Origin: Sedimenticola sp.
GTDB taxonomy: Bacteria > Pseudomonadota > Gammaproteobacteria > Chromatiales > Chromatiaceae
Direction: 5' to 3'
Assembly (NCBI GenBank): GCA_026994195.1
Contig: JALWRH010000100.1
Location: forward strand, 1 to 43,172
DNA: 43,172 bases
In this document: one piece after another, positions 15,073 to 26,354 of the stretch
How the letters are laid out: each line of letters starts with the position of its first letter
Numbering within the stretch: the first letter of the stretch is position 1
The notes under the pieces: generated by a model
Database searches by the model: none
Told to the model about the DNA's origin: nothing
Seen by the model: the letters and a program-made list of their open reading frames with translations, nothing else
Translations under genes and position numbers: made by a program

Positions 15073-16272
15073 ATGAACAGCGACCTGCACAAACTCCAGC
15101 CCTATCCTTTCGAAAGGCTGCGCAAACTCAAGGAGGGCTGCCAGCCCCCTGACGGATTGGATCACATCGCCCTGTCCATCGGCGAACCCCGGCACCCCAC
15201 CCCGGCTTTTATCACCGAGGCCGTATTGGCGCACCTGCACGGGCTGTCCGCCTATCCCCTGACCAAGGGCGCTCCGGAACTGCGCCAGGCCATCTGCAAT
15301 TGGCTGACACGCCGCTTCGAACTGCCGGCAAACAGCCTGGACCCCGAGCATCACGCCCTGCCGGTCAATGGCACCCGGGAAGCCCTGTTCGCTTTTGCCC
15401 AGGCCATCATAGACCGCAGCCAGCCCGGGCCATTGGTGCTCATGCCCAATCCTTTCTACCAGATCTACGAAGGGGCAGCCTTTTTGGCCGGCGCCGAACC
15501 GTATTTCCTGAACTGCACGGAGGATTCGGGACTGGGGCCGGATTTCAGCCGCGTTGACGTGGCCACCTGGAAGCGCTGCCAGTTGCTTTATGTCTGTTCC
15601 CCGCACAACCCGACCGGTGCAGTGCTGCCGGTGGAAACCTGGCAGACCCTCATCGAACTGGCGCACCAGCATGATTTCGTTATCGCTGCCGATGAATGCT
15701 ACTCGGAAATTTATTTTGATGAGCAGCGGCCTCCCCCCGGCCTGCTCCAGGCGGCCGCCGCCGCGGGCAACAGCACCTATTCCCGCTGTGTCGTTTTTCA
15801 CAGCCTGTCCAAGCGCTCCAACGCGCCGGGCCTGCGGTCGGGCTTTGTGGCCGGCGACCAGGACATCCTGGCCCGTTTTCTCCAATACCGCACTTATCAC
15901 GGCTGCGCCATGCCGCCCCATCACCAGGCCGCCAGCACACAGGCCTGGCAGGACGAAGATCATGTCAGGCAAAACCGGCGCGCCTATGCGGAAAAGTTCT
16001 CCGCTGTGCTCGAGGCACTGGATGGCTGCCTCGACGTTCAGGAGCCCGAGGCGGGCTTCTATCTCTGGGCCAGGACGCCCGTGGATGACAGGGAATTCGC
16101 CCGGGAGCTGTACCGGCAGCAAAATGTGACCGTCCTGCCCGGCAGTTATCTTTCCCGGGAAGCCAATGGCATCAATCCTGGCGCAAACCGAATACGCATG
16201 GCCCTGGTCGCTCCCATGGATGAATGTATCGATGCGGCCAAGCGAATCAGACAATTTACCGAAAACTTTTGA
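15073..16272 (+). CDS. dapC: Succinyldiaminopimelate transaminase DapC
   Basis: PLP-dependent fold-type I aminotransferase of 399 residues. It converts N-succinyl-L-2-amino-6-oxopimelate to N-succinyl-LL-diaminopimelate in lysine and peptidoglycan synthesis. Visible marks: YPLTKGAPELRQAI, PNPFYQIYEGAA, CSPHNPTGAVLP, Asp207 in AADECYSEIYF, and the PLP lysine Lys247 in FHSLSKRSNAPGLRSG. Family assignment is strengthened by the neighbours dapD and dapE, which act on either side of it in the pathway. It is the first gene of a five-gene plus-strand operon. Confidence 0.93.
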   Translation: MNSDLHKLQPYPFERLRKLKEGCQPPDGLDHIALSIGEPRHPTPAFITEAVLAHLHGLSAYPLTKGAPELRQAICNWLTRRFELPANSLDPEHHALPVNGTREALFAFAQAIIDRSQPGPLVLMPNPFYQIYEGAAFLAGAEPYFLNCTEDSGLGPDFSRVDVATWKRCQLLYVCSPHNPTGAVLPVETWQTLIELAHQHDFVIAADECYSEIYFDEQRPPPGLLQAAAAAGNSTYSRCVVFHSLSKRSNAPGLRSGFVAGDQDILARFLQYRTYHGCAMPPHHQAASTQAWQDEDHVRQNRRAYAEKFSAVLEALDGCLDVQEPEAGFYLWARTPVDDREFARELYRQQNVTVLPGSYLSREANGINPGANRIRMALVAPMDECIDAAKRIRQFTENF

Positions 16273-16281
16273 GGAATCCCC

Positions 16282-17103
16282 ATGAGTGACAACCAAAACA
16301 TCATCGAAGAAGCCTTTGAACAGCGCGCCGACATCACCCCGCGCAACGTGGACACCTTGGTACGTGATGCAGTGATGGAAACCATCGACCAGATTGATGC
16401 CGGCACCCTGCGCGTAGCAGAGCCTGTGGAAAGCGGCTGGCAGGTCAACGAATGGGTAAAGAAAGCGGTGCTGCTGTCTTTCCGCATCAATGACAACGAG
16501 TTCATGAAAGGCGGCTTCACCAATTACTATGACAAGGTGCCTTCGAAATATGCCGACTACAATGCCCGGGAATTCCGCGACTCCGGCGTGCGCGTAGTGC
16601 CACCGGCTTCCGTGCGCAAGGGCGCATACATTGCCCCCTCCTGTGTGCTCATGCCTTCCTATGTGAACATCGGCGCCTACGTGGATTCCGGCACCATGGT
16701 GGACACCTGGGCCACAGTAGGTTCCTGCGCCCAGATCGGCAAGAACGTGCATCTGTCCGGCGGGGTGGGCATCGGCGGCGTACTGGAACCTTTGCAGGCG
16801 GCACCCACCATCATCGAGGACAACTGTTTCATCGGCGCCCGTTCCGAAATCGTGGAAGGCGTTATCGTGGAAAAGGGGTCCGTCATTTCCATGGGCGTCT
16901 ATATCGGCCAGTCCACCCGTATCTATGACCGGGAGAACGATAAAATCCTGTATGGCCGGGTGCCTGCCGGTTCCGTCGTGGTCTCCGGCAACCTGCCCTC
17001 CAAAGACGGCAAGTACAGCCTGTACTGCGCCGTCATCGTCAAGCGCGTGGATGAAAAAACCCTGGGCAAGGTGGGCATCAACGAACTGCTGCGGGACATC
17101 TGA
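16282..17103 (+). CDS. dapD: Tetrahydrodipicolinate N-succinyltransferase DapD
   Basis: 273 residues, normal for the family. It transfers succinyl from succinyl-CoA to tetrahydrodipicolinate, the step before DapC. An N-terminal helical part is followed by a left-handed beta helix of hexapeptide repeats ([55 protein letters not shown]). The ribosome site GAGGAA is well placed. The stop codon shares one base with the start of the next gene (TGATG). Confidence 0.95.
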   Translation: MSDNQNIIEEAFEQRADITPRNVDTLVRDAVMETIDQIDAGTLRVAEPVESGWQVNEWVKKAVLLSFRINDNEFMKGGFTNYYDKVPSKYADYNAREFRDSGVRVVPPASVRKGAYIAPSCVLMPSYVNIGAYVDSGTMVDTWATVGSCAQIGKNVHLSGGVGIGGVLEPLQAAPTIIEDNCFIGARSEIVEGVIVEKGSVISMGVYIGQSTRIYDRENDKILYGRVPAGSVVVSGNLPSKDGKYSLYCAVIVKRVDEKTLGKVGINELLRDI

Positions 17104-17449
17104 TGGTAAAGCTGTACGGCATTCCCAACTGCGATACCATGAAGAAGGCACGCAAGTGGCTGGCGGATCACGGTATCGAGTCCGGGTTTCACGACTACAA
17201 GAAACTCGGACTCGATGAGTCCCGTCTGCAGGAATGGATGGACCAGGTGGGCTGGGAAACCCTGCTCAACCGGCGCGGGATGATGTGGCGGAAACTGTCG
17301 CAGGCGCAGCGCGACAACATCAATGAAGCCCGCGCCCGGAAGCTGATGCTGGAGACGCCTTCCATCATCAAGCGACCGGTCCTCATCACCAATGACGGGC
17401 ATATCGAGGTCGGCTTTTCTGAAGACAAGTACAAGGAGCTGTTTCAACA

Positions 17450-17453
<4 letters not shown>
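17103..17453 (+). CDS. ArsC/Spx-like reductase of the YffB type
   Basis: 116 residues, thioredoxin-fold ArsC family. The N-terminus KLYGIPNCDTMKKARKWL has the single catalytic cysteine of the YffB subgroup, and IIKRPVLITNDGHIEVGFSE is the conserved C-terminal part. E. coli yffB is also found directly next to dapE, so this is a conserved neighbourhood and not an arsenate-resistance gene despite the family name. It may act as a glutathione-dependent reductase; the true role is unsettled. It overlaps the next gene by four bases (ATGA). Confidence 0.88.
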
Positions 17454-19065
<1,612 letters not shown>

Positions 19066-19067
19066 AT

Positions 19068-19412
19068 TCAGCCCGGCGGCCAGCCCATGGGACGGCCACC
19101 CAGCACATGCAGGTGAATATGGAACACGGTCTGGCCAGCGCCTGCATTGCAGTTGAACACGGTGCGATAGCCCGCATCAGCAATGCCTTCCTGCTCCGCC
19201 ACGGCTTTTGCTGCCAGGTGCATTCGGCCAATGAGTTCTGCGTCTTCCGGCTGTACATCATTCAGCGTGGCAATATGACGCCGGGGAATTACCAGGACGT
19301 GGGTGGGCGCCTGGGGATTAAGATCCCGGAACACCAGGAGATCGTCATTCTCATGGATCACTTCCGCGGGGATCTCCCCGGCGGCTATCTTGCAAAATAT
19401 GCAGTCACTCAT
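19068..19412 (-). CDS. HIT family protein (HinT-like)
   Basis: 114 residues. Histidine-triad nucleotide hydrolase: CIFCKIAAGEIPAEVIHEND at the start and the HIT motif FHIHLHVLGGR near the end, as in HinT, which cleaves purine phosphoramidates. The two early cysteines suggest the zinc-bearing subtype. It is the last gene of the dnaX-ybaB-recR-hit set, 13 bases after recR. Confidence 0.93.
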   Translation of the reverse strand: MSDCIFCKIAAGEIPAEVIHENDDLLVFRDLNPQAPTHVLVIPRRHIATLNDVQPEDAELIGRMHLAAKAVAEQEGIADAGYRTVFNCNAGAGQTVFHIHLHVLGGRPMGWPPG

Positions 19413-19425
19413 GTCTGTTCCTCGC

Positions 19426-20028
19426 TCAGTTTCCTACCCGGCGCCGTCCCGTGAAGGCATGGGCCAGGGTGCCGCCATCCACGTATTCCAACTCTCCCCC
19501 AAGGGGAACGCCATGGGCAATGCGGGTGGCGGAGATGCCCTGTTCAGCGGCCATGCTGCCAATATACTGGGCCGTGGCTTCACCTTCCACTGTCGGATTG
19601 GTGGCCAGTATCAGTTCCTCCACACGGCCTTCCGCCAGGATGCCAGCAAGCTGGGGCAGGCCGATTTCGGCAGGTCCGATGCCATCCAGGGGAGAAAGAC
19701 GCCCCCCCAAAACGAAATAACGCCCCCGGTAATCCGTGGCCTGTTCTATGGCGAACACGTCTGCCGGGGTTTCCACGATGCACAACTGGTTGTCATTGCG
19801 CTGTTCGTTGGTGCAGAGATGGCATAAGTCATCTTCACTGAGAGTGCGGCAGCGCTGGCAATGGCCAATGCGGTCCACCGCCTGCTCCAGCACGCCAGCC
19901 AGCTGCCGCCCCCCTTCCCGGTCCCTTTCCAGAATATGAAAGGCCATGCGCTGGGCCGTCTTTGGTCCAACGCCTGGCAGACAGCAAAAGCTGTCGATGA
20001 GTTGTTGCAGCAGGCCGCCCTGGCGCAT
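19426..20028 (-). CDS. recR: Recombination mediator RecR
   Basis: 200 residues, full length. RecR acts with RecF and RecO to load RecA on gapped DNA. The helix-hairpin-helix ([20 protein letters not shown]), a four-cysteine zinc finger ([16 protein letters not shown]) and a Toprim domain ([30 protein letters not shown]) are in order. The start overlaps the ybaB stop. The dnaX-ybaB-recR order is conserved in gammaproteobacteria. Confidence 0.96.
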   Translation of the reverse strand: MRQGGLLQQLIDSFCCLPGVGPKTAQRMAFHILERDREGGRQLAGVLEQAVDRIGHCQRCRTLSEDDLCHLCTNEQRNDNQLCIVETPADVFAIEQATDYRGRYFVLGGRLSPLDGIGPAEIGLPQLAGILAEGRVEELILATNPTVEGEATAQYIGSMAAEQGISATRIAHGVPLGGELEYVDGGTLAHAFTGRRRVGN

Positions 20029-20351
20029 CAGAAGGGCAGCTTCATTCCCGGCGGCAGATTGAGACCGGAAGTGAGACCACTCATCTGCTCCCGGGTCGCC
20101 TCCTCGATGCGGTGTACTGCATCATTGCAGGCTGCAGCGACCAGGTCTTCCAGCATCTCTTTATCGTCACCCACAAGGGAATCATCGATTTCTACACGGC
20201 GCACTTCATGTTTGCCATTCATGGTGACCTTCACCAGGCCGCCGCCGGATTCTCCGGTGACCTCCGCTCTGGCCAGTTCTTCCTGAGCCTTCTGCATATC
20301 GGCCTGAATCTTCTGGGCCTGTTTCATGAGGTTGCCTAAACCACCTTTCAT
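20028..20351 (-). CDS. ybaB: YbaB/EbfC family nucleoid-associated protein
   Basis: 107 residues, a small DNA-binding dimer. It begins [20 protein letters not shown] and has the family core [20 protein letters not shown] and a C-terminal [21 protein letters not shown] lies before the ATG. Position between dnaX and recR, with a one-base overlap to recR, confirms the call. Confidence 0.96.
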   Translation of the reverse strand: MKGGLGNLMKQAQKIQADMQKAQEELARAEVTGESGGGLVKVTMNGKHEVRRVEIDDSLVGDDKEMLEDLVAAACNDAVHRIEEATREQMSGLTSGLNLPPGMKLPF

Positions 20352-20478
20352 AATATCTCCTGATTGTTCATTCTTTGCTTGTGGAAGCTTGTATCTGTTT
20401 CAGATTATGCCTGAAATGACCGGAAACAAAGCAAAGTTGTCGGGCATGCCAGGTACAGGACGCAGACTCATGGACAGA

Positions 20479-22095
20479 TCAGGGTTTCCTTGTCTTGACA
20501 CTGTCAACCAGTAGTTCTGCGTCAAAGCCCTCTTCCAGAGCCTGAACCATGGGATCGTTCTGCATGGCTCTCACGGCGGCGGACTGATTCTCGCGCTGTT
20601 GGCGTTCTGCTGTCTGGGCGGGCGTCTCCTCATTCCGGTCTTCCAGTTCGATACGCATTTTCAGCGGCCTGCCCAGATAGTTCTCCAGCGCATCCTGAAG
20701 TTTCTTTTCTGCCATGGAACCGGCCAGGGCCGCACCCCCGGAACTCAGCGCCAGTACCAGTTCATCATTTTGCCAGGATTTTACCGTGCAATGCGCCGCC
20801 AGTTGAGAGGAAAGTCCGCCCAGCCCCAGGCGGGGCAAGACCTGATGCCAATCCTGAAGATCCACCGCAGATGGGGGTATTTGCTGGCCCTCCGATGCTG
20901 CGGGTGCGGCATTGGGAGCAGCCCCTTGGGAGGCTGTCCTGCTCTTCTTGGGATTTTCAGGCGCATGCTGATCAGGCTGATGAAGGGGTCCGGCAGGATC
21001 TTTGGAAATAGCCCCGGGACGGAAGGCGAGCATGCGCAGCAGCACCATTTCAAAGCCACTGCGTGGATCTGGAGCCAGGGGCAGATCACGCTGTCCCCGC
21101 AGGGCAATCTCATAGAACAGCTGTATGTCTTCAGCAGGAAGCCGCTGCGCAAGTTCCTGTATAGCTTGCAGGCTGCCCCAGGATGCATCGGCAGACTCGG
21201 GGGCCGCCTGGTACAAGGCTACCCGGTGCAGCAGGAGCAACAAGTCCTTGAGCAAAGCAGAGAAGTCTGGACTCTGTTCGGCTGCCTGGGCAATATCCCC
21301 GAGTAAACCCGCGGCATCATTGTCCGCCACCCGGCGCAACAGGCCCGGAAGCCGGTCCTGGGCCACCACGCCCAGCATGGCCTTGACTTCTTCTTCACGT
21401 ACCCGGCCACCGCCGAAGGCAATGGCCTGGTCGAGAATACTCAGGCCATCACGCATGCTGCCATCGGCCACCCGGGCAAGAAGATCCAGGGCGGCAGGTT
21501 CGGCTTCCACGCCTTCTGCCCCCAGCACATGTTCGAACTGGCCACGGATCTGTTCCAGGGGCAGGCGCTTGAGGTTCATCTGCAGGCAACGTGACAGGAC
21601 CGTGACGGGAACCTTCTGGGGATCCGTAGTGGCAAGCAGGAATTTCACATGGGGCGGAGGCTCTTCCAGGGTTTTCAGCAAGGCATTGAAACTGGAATTG
21701 GAGAACATGTGCACCTCGTCAATGAGATACACCTTGTAGCGGCCGCGAATAGGCGCAAAAGGCACGTTCTCCAGCAGTTCCAGGGTTTGATCCACCTTGG
21801 TGCGGGAAGCGGCATCCACTTCCAGGAGGTCGGCAAAGCGTCCCTCGTCCACTTCCCGACAGATACTGCATTCACCACAGGGGGTGGAACTGACACCCTG
21901 CTCACAGTTCAGGGATTTGGCCAGAATACGCGCCAGGGTGGTCTTGCCCACGCCCCGGGTGCCGGTGAACAAATAGGCATGATGCAGACGGTCATTGTCC
22001 AGGGCATTGCTCAGGGCACGCACCACATGCTCCTGTCCGACCATTTCATCGAAGCTGCGGGGACGCCATTTTCGTGCTAGTACCTGGTAGGACAT
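20479..22095 (-). CDS. dnaX: DNA polymerase III subunits gamma and tau DnaX
   Basis: 538 residues from the ATG at 22095 (SYQVLARKWRPRSFDEMVGQ); longer readings run into the 4.5S RNA gene. It is the AAA+ clamp loader: Walker A GTRGVGKTTLARILAKSL, a zinc module with four cysteines (CEQGVSSTPCGECSIC), the DEVHMFSNSSFNALLKTLEE box and sensor TTDPQKVPVTVLSRC. The C-terminal 150 residues are a tau-type region ending in DAELLVDSVKTRKP. I see no A-AAA-AAG slippery site, so a separate gamma product by frameshifting is not evident. A 127-base gap with only weak dyads separates it from ybaB. Confidence 0.95.
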   Translation of the reverse strand: MSYQVLARKWRPRSFDEMVGQEHVVRALSNALDNDRLHHAYLFTGTRGVGKTTLARILAKSLNCEQGVSSTPCGECSICREVDEGRFADLLEVDAASRTKVDQTLELLENVPFAPIRGRYKVYLIDEVHMFSNSSFNALLKTLEEPPPHVKFLLATTDPQKVPVTVLSRCLQMNLKRLPLEQIRGQFEHVLGAEGVEAEPAALDLLARVADGSMRDGLSILDQAIAFGGGRVREEEVKAMLGVVAQDRLPGLLRRVADNDAAGLLGDIAQAAEQSPDFSALLKDLLLLLHRVALYQAAPESADASWGSLQAIQELAQRLPAEDIQLFYEIALRGQRDLPLAPDPRSGFEMVLLRMLAFRPGAISKDPAGPLHQPDQHAPENPKKSRTASQGAAPNAAPAASEGQQIPPSAVDLQDWHQVLPRLGLGGLSSQLAAHCTVKSWQNDELVLALSSGGAALAGSMAEKKLQDALENYLGRPLKMRIELEDRNEETPAQTAERQQRENQSAAVRAMQNDPMVQALEEGFDAELLVDSVKTRKP

Positions 22096-22130
22096 GGAAT
22101 CGCTTTGCGGGCTCCATCCGGAATCAATAG

Positions 22131-22243
22131 GGTGGCAACCGCACCAGCCACACCCCGGCACACACTGTCACTGCTGCGGCTGCTCCCTTCCGGGCCTGAC
22201 CGGGTTCACAGCTGAGTGTTGCGAGGGGACCGATACGGCCGCC
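22131..22243 (-). ncRNA. ffs: 4.5S signal recognition particle RNA
   Basis: On the minus strand the conserved SRP apical region is present: GGTCAGGCCCGGAAGGGAGC (the GGUCAG/GGAAG tetraloop domain) with CAGCC following, and the 3' arm GTGTGCCGGGGTGTGGCTGG, as in E. coli 4.5S RNA. The ends pair: GGCGGCCGTA at 22243 downward with TGCGGTTGCC near 22134, ten consecutive pairs including wobbles. The length of about 113 bases fits. ffs directly upstream of dnaX is a familiar arrangement. Ends are estimated from pairing. Confidence 0.93.
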
Positions 22244-22295
22244 ATAAACTGGGTTCGTTCCTGCAGGCTGTCTGGCCTTGGGAACGGGCAGTGAA

Positions 22296-23474
22296 TTATG
22301 ACTGATTTGCCGGGTCTTGACCATCAAAAACCACCATTCTGTTCCGCCCTCCCGTCTTCGCTTCATAAAGCGCCCGGTCGGCTGACTGAAACAGTTTCTT
22401 GCGAGTGTCCCCTTCACTGGGATTCGCCATGGCCACGCCAAAACTTGCGGTAATACGCAGATCATCTTCTGCGGGATACAGGCTGGCAATGGCCTGGCGC
22501 ATGCTCTCTGCAATACTTTTAGCGGCTTCCAGATCCCCTTTGAGCAACAGGGAGAATTCTTCTCCGCCAATGCGCATGGGCCGTCCCCGGGCCTTGCATT
22601 TCTCGCAGACCTCCAGCATAACCCGGGCAATATCCTTGAGTACACTGTCTCCCCTGGGGTGACCGTAGCGGTCGTTGTATTCCTTGAAATGATCCACATC
22701 CATGAGAATCAGGCATACCCTTGCCCCGGTGGTCTGAGCAACTTGCCAGGTCTGCTCCATATCCAAGTCGAACTGGCGGCGGTTACCGATCCCTGTTAAT
22801 GGATCAGTGTAGGAATGCTGGTGAAGTTCGCGGTTGGCCGTCCGCAATTCCTGCAGCAGGGAATCATTGGCAAACTGCAGGCGGATGGAGGCCATGATCA
22901 AGTCTTCCTGCTTTTTTGAATAGTAGACACTTAGCGCCAGGAACAACAACATGGCCAGGGTTATGAGTTCGTACATTTCCCCTTTCTGAACGGAGAACAC
23001 CCAGATAAGAGGCAAAAAATCGGGCAGAGCAAAAGCCAGGAAGCAAGGAAAATAATAGGAATGGGAGCCGAGGGCGCCGGACAACATCCCACCAAGCACA
23101 ATAGTCAGGAACGCAAAGCCATATGGGTTGCCCGGATCGAAGAACAGGAAACCGGCCATCCCCCAGAGTGTTCCGGACATGAAAGCGCCCGCCAGCAGAA
23201 ACCACTTCAGCCGATGATCCCTGCTTATGTCCTCCGGCTGGCGCATGAAGCGCCAGGACAACAGAATCCTGCCCACCGTCAGCAAAAACAGGGCGCCCAG
23301 CCAAATAAGCAACGTCCGTTGGTCTACCTGGTGCCAGAATCCCCATCCCACCAGTCCTGCCACCAACAGGCTGGTGGGCAGAACCACGGGCAAATGCCCC
23401 ACGAGCAGGATGAACTGCTTATGGCGTATTCGCCGGTCCAGCCCTACAACATCGGCATCGTTATCCATTCTCAC
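22296..23474 (-). CDS. Membrane-bound diguanylate cyclase (GGDEF)
   Basis: 392 residues. The N-terminal half has about six or seven membrane helices (residues ~20-195) and resembles a MASE-type sensor region. The GGDEF domain follows (about 220-385): DPLTGIGNRRQFD, LMDVDHFKEYNDRYGHPRGD, the active-site RIGGEEFSLLL, and ITASFGVAMA. It should make c-di-GMP from two GTP. The inhibitory RxxD site that should stand before the GGEEF is not present (KARGRPMRI), so product inhibition by that site is not expected. The 133 bases upstream hold no other gene. Confidence 0.92.
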   Translation of the reverse strand: MRMDNDADVVGLDRRIRHKQFILLVGHLPVVLPTSLLVAGLVGWGFWHQVDQRTLLIWLGALFLLTVGRILLSWRFMRQPEDISRDHRLKWFLLAGAFMSGTLWGMAGFLFFDPGNPYGFAFLTIVLGGMLSGALGSHSYYFPCFLAFALPDFLPLIWVFSVQKGEMYELITLAMLLFLALSVYYSKKQEDLIMASIRLQFANDSLLQELRTANRELHQHSYTDPLTGIGNRRQFDLDMEQTWQVAQTTGARVCLILMDVDHFKEYNDRYGHPRGDSVLKDIARVMLEVCEKCKARGRPMRIGGEEFSLLLKGDLEAAKSIAESMRQAIASLYPAEDDLRITASFGVAMANPSEGDTRKKLFQSADRALYEAKTGGRNRMVVFDGQDPANQS

Positions 23475-23607
23475 GCCAGTCCTTGTCCCTGTTTCAAATA
23501 AACACTGATTAAAATCCGCCTGTTTCTGCGTGGCTTGCAGCCTTTTCCCTGAGGCAGGGTGGAAGAATAGCGGTCACGCCCGGTTTACTCAAGAGCCGTA
23601 CAAACAG

Positions 23608-24549
23608 CTACCCGGAAATCCGAACCGCATGCTCCATGGTGTATTCAATGGCCGGTTGCATACGCTCCACGCAAGCCCGCCCCTCAGCAATGGCTTCTTC
23701 CGCCCGGTGAAATTCCAGCAGGCCGATATGCGCCAGGTAGGGCTCAATAAGAATATCGGGAGGATCACCTGCCATGCGGCTGCGGGTGATCCTGTCCTGG
23801 GTGATGTTTACGGTACTGGCCAGTACATCCATCATGCCCGGTGGCGTTGCTTCCCGGTTTCCGGGAAACAGATTGGCTGAATAGCTCTTGATGCTGCCCA
23901 GGATGCCATCCATGAACCCGCTGCTCGCAGCGATATCATCTTTCTCCAGATTCAGGTGCTTTCCCAGGATATCGGCATTGAGGTTGACAGCAATGACCAC
24001 TTCGGCGCCCAGGGCGTGACAGAGGGAAACCGGCACGGGGTTGACCAGCCCGCCATCCACCAGCCAGCGGTTGTTGTGCCGCACAGGGGCAAAAAGCCCC
24101 GGCAGGGCGATGGACGTCATGATGGATTTCATCACCGGCCCTTCCGTGAACCATATCTCGCGGCCATTGCCCAGGTCGGTGGCCACGCTTCCATAACGCA
24201 CATCAAAATCCTCGATAAGGGTTTCCCCGGGAACGACATGCTGCCCCAGAAAGCGTTGCAGCCTGTCCGTATCGATCAGGCCCTTACTGCCCCAGCCGAT
24301 ATCAAAAAATGCCGCCACGTCACGGCGGCGCAGGGAAAGCACCCACTCCCTGAGGTTTGACAAGTTGTCAGCAGCCTGAGCTGCCCCTACTATGGAACCG
24401 ATGGAGCAACCGGCTATCACATCCGGCCGAAGACCCAGCTCATCAAGGGCCTGGATAATACCAATATGGGACCAGCCCCGGGCAGCGCCGCCGCCCAGAG
24501 CCAGACCGATACGTACATGCTCAGGGTTCGATTTCGACAAGGGCTTCAT
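23608..24549 (-). CDS. Patatin-like phospholipase (RssA/YchK type)
   Basis: 313 residues. Serine-aspartate dyad hydrolase: oxyanion LALGGGAARGWSHIGII, nucleophile GCSIGSIVGAA and the DGGLVNPVPVSL motif with the aspartate. No signal peptide. Close to E. coli RssA by architecture, role unknown; lipid acyl hydrolysis is likely. The ATG lies inside the end of the preceding carboxylase gene (29-base overlap), so it is probably translated from the same mRNA. Confidence 0.9.
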   Translation of the reverse strand: MKPLSKSNPEHVRIGLALGGGAARGWSHIGIIQALDELGLRPDVIAGCSIGSIVGAAQAADNLSNLREWVLSLRRRDVAAFFDIGWGSKGLIDTDRLQRFLGQHVVPGETLIEDFDVRYGSVATDLGNGREIWFTEGPVMKSIMTSIALPGLFAPVRHNNRWLVDGGLVNPVPVSLCHALGAEVVIAVNLNADILGKHLNLEKDDIAASSGFMDGILGSIKSYSANLFPGNREATPPGMMDVLASTVNITQDRITRSRMAGDPPDILIEPYLAHIGLLEFHRAEEAIAEGRACVERMQPAIEYTMEHAVRISG

Positions 24550-26341
24550 CCGGATTCACGGCATCGCCTTTCTGCACGAATACCCCAGCCACAGTACCCC
24601 CAATAGGAGCCTGCACCTCGGTTTCCATCTTCATGGCTTCGGTGATGAGCACTGGCGCGCCGGCTTCGATACTGTCGCCTTCCTTGACCAGCACCTCGAC
24701 AATGGTGCCTGGCATGGAGGTGGTAACGTGTCCTTCCTTGCTGGCCTTGGGTCGTTTTCCCTTGATGGACTCCTGCACGGCTCCTTCGGCGCCACCGGTC
24801 AGTACGATCTCATCCAGGGTTTCCACTACGGCTTCCTCGGGCACGCCATCCACGGTCATGTAGAAATGGCGTTCCGGCTGGCCCTTGTGCCCTGCGCCGG
24901 TGATCTTGATGTGGTAGGTCTCACCGTGCAGTACGATATTGAATTCAGTGGGCGCATTCTCCTGTGGGCCATCTCCGGGGGGCGGCTCCAGGGGTTCAGG
25001 CTGCAGGCTGCCTGCGGCGCGCTGTTCCAAGAACTGGCGGCCAATCTCAGGGAACATAGCGTAGGACAGCACATCCTCGTCGGACTTGGCCAGATCGCCA
25101 ATCTCTTTGCGCAGATGCTCCAGTTCCGGTGTGAGCAGATCCGCCGGACGCACTTCGATGATATCCTGCTCGCCAACGGCTTCCCGGCGCAACTTCTTGT
25201 TCACTTTGCCTGGCGCCTTGCCATAGCCGCCCTGGAGATAAATCTTCACCTCGTTGGTGATAGTCTCGTAACGCTTGCCCGTGAGTACGTTGAGCACCGC
25301 CTGGGTGCCGACAATCTGGGATGTGGGCGTCACCAGGGGCGGATACCCCAGATCCTCCCGCACCCGGGGAATTTCTTCCATGACTTCGTTCATGCGTCCC
25401 AAGGCATTCTGCTCTTTGAGCTGGTTGGCCAGGTTGGAGATCATGCCGCCGGGAATCTGATTCACCTGCACCCGGGTGTCCACGCCGGTGAACTCACTTT
25501 CGAACTGGTGATATTTCTTGCGCACCTCGTAGAAATACATACCGATCTCCTGGAGCAGTTCCAGGTCCAGACCGGTGTCGTATCCGGTGCCGCGCAGACC
25601 TGCCACCAGGGACTCCGTAGGCGGATGGCTGGTACCGCCGGCCCACGAAGAGATGGCTGTGTCCACACGGTCGCAGCCGTTCTCAATGGCTTTGAGATGA
25701 CACATCTCCGCCAGTCCTGCCGTAGCATGGGAATGCAGTTGCAGGGGCAGGTCCACGGCATCCTTGATGGCCTTGACCAGTTCTTCCGTGGCGTAGGGAG
25801 TCAGCAGGCCCGCCATATCCTTAATGCAGATGCTGTCGCAATCCATGTCCGCCAGGCCCTTGGCCATCTTCACAAAACCCTTGGTGTCATGCACCGGGCT
25901 GACGGTATAGCAGATGGTGCCCTGGGCATGCTTACCCGCTTCTTTGGTGGCTTCCACGGCGGTGCGTAGATTGCGGATGTCATTCAGGGCATCGAAGATA
26001 CGGAACACATCCATGCCCCGCTCCGCCGCCTTGAGAATGAAGGCGCGCACCACATCATCGGCATAGTGACGATACCCCAGCAGATTCTGACCGCGCACCA
26101 GCATCTGCAGCCGCGTATTAGGCAAGGCCTCGCGCAATTTGCGCAGGCGCTCCCAGGGATCCTCTTTCAGAAAACGCAGGCAGGCATCATAAGTTGCGCC
26201 CCCCCAGCATTCCAGGGACCAGTAGCCCACCTTGTCCAGCTTGTCGCAGATGGGCAGCATATCCTCGGTGCGCATGCGGGTGGCGATAAGGGACTGGTGC
26301 GCATCACGCAGGATGACATCGGTAATAGCTATCTTCGACAT
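24521..26341 (-). CDS. pycB: Pyruvate carboxylase subunit B / oxaloacetate decarboxylase alpha-type protein
   Basis: 606 residues from the ATG at 26341, which has GGTAGAAG upstream. It has a carboxyltransferase TIM barrel (ITDVILRDAHQSLIATRMRT, then HSHATAGLAEM), the PYC_OADA conserved domain, and a C-terminal biotinyl domain with Lys571 in TEAMKMETEVQAP. The biotin carboxylase subunit is encoded just upstream, and no OadB or OadG sodium pump genes are nearby, so this is most likely a two-subunit pyruvate carboxylase that forms oxaloacetate for the TCA cycle or autotrophic carbon flow. A sodium-pumping decarboxylase is the alternative name for this chain. Confidence 0.9.
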   Translation of the reverse strand: MSKIAITDVILRDAHQSLIATRMRTEDMLPICDKLDKVGYWSLECWGGATYDACLRFLKEDPWERLRKLREALPNTRLQMLVRGQNLLGYRHYADDVVRAFILKAAERGMDVFRIFDALNDIRNLRTAVEATKEAGKHAQGTICYTVSPVHDTKGFVKMAKGLADMDCDSICIKDMAGLLTPYATEELVKAIKDAVDLPLQLHSHATAGLAEMCHLKAIENGCDRVDTAISSWAGGTSHPPTESLVAGLRGTGYDTGLDLELLQEIGMYFYEVRKKYHQFESEFTGVDTRVQVNQIPGGMISNLANQLKEQNALGRMNEVMEEIPRVREDLGYPPLVTPTSQIVGTQAVLNVLTGKRYETITNEVKIYLQGGYGKAPGKVNKKLRREAVGEQDIIEVRPADLLTPELEHLRKEIGDLAKSDEDVLSYAMFPEIGRQFLEQRAAGSLQPEPLEPPPGDGPQENAPTEFNIVLHGETYHIKITGAGHKGQPERHFYMTVDGVPEEAVVETLDEIVLTGGAEGAVQESIKGKRPKASKEGHVTTSMPGTIVEVLVKEGDSIEAGAPVLITEAMKMETEVQAPIGGTVAGVFVQKGDAVNPDEALVEIEP

Positions 26342-26354
26342 ATTTCTTCTACCT

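Noticed and set aside
14701-17151. 816-residue minus-strand ORF opposite dapC and dapD
   Set aside because: It is the antisense shadow of two well-identified genes in a high-GC region; the translation has no recognisable domain.
20479-22095. Programmed frameshift in dnaX giving a gamma subunit
   Set aside because: No A-AAA-AAG or similar slippery run is visible in the expected middle region; lysine codons there are interrupted.
24392-25969. 525-residue plus-strand ORF opposite the carboxylase gene
   Set aside because: It is the shadow of pycB; composition is rich in His and Gly as expected of antisense frames, and there is no ribosome site.
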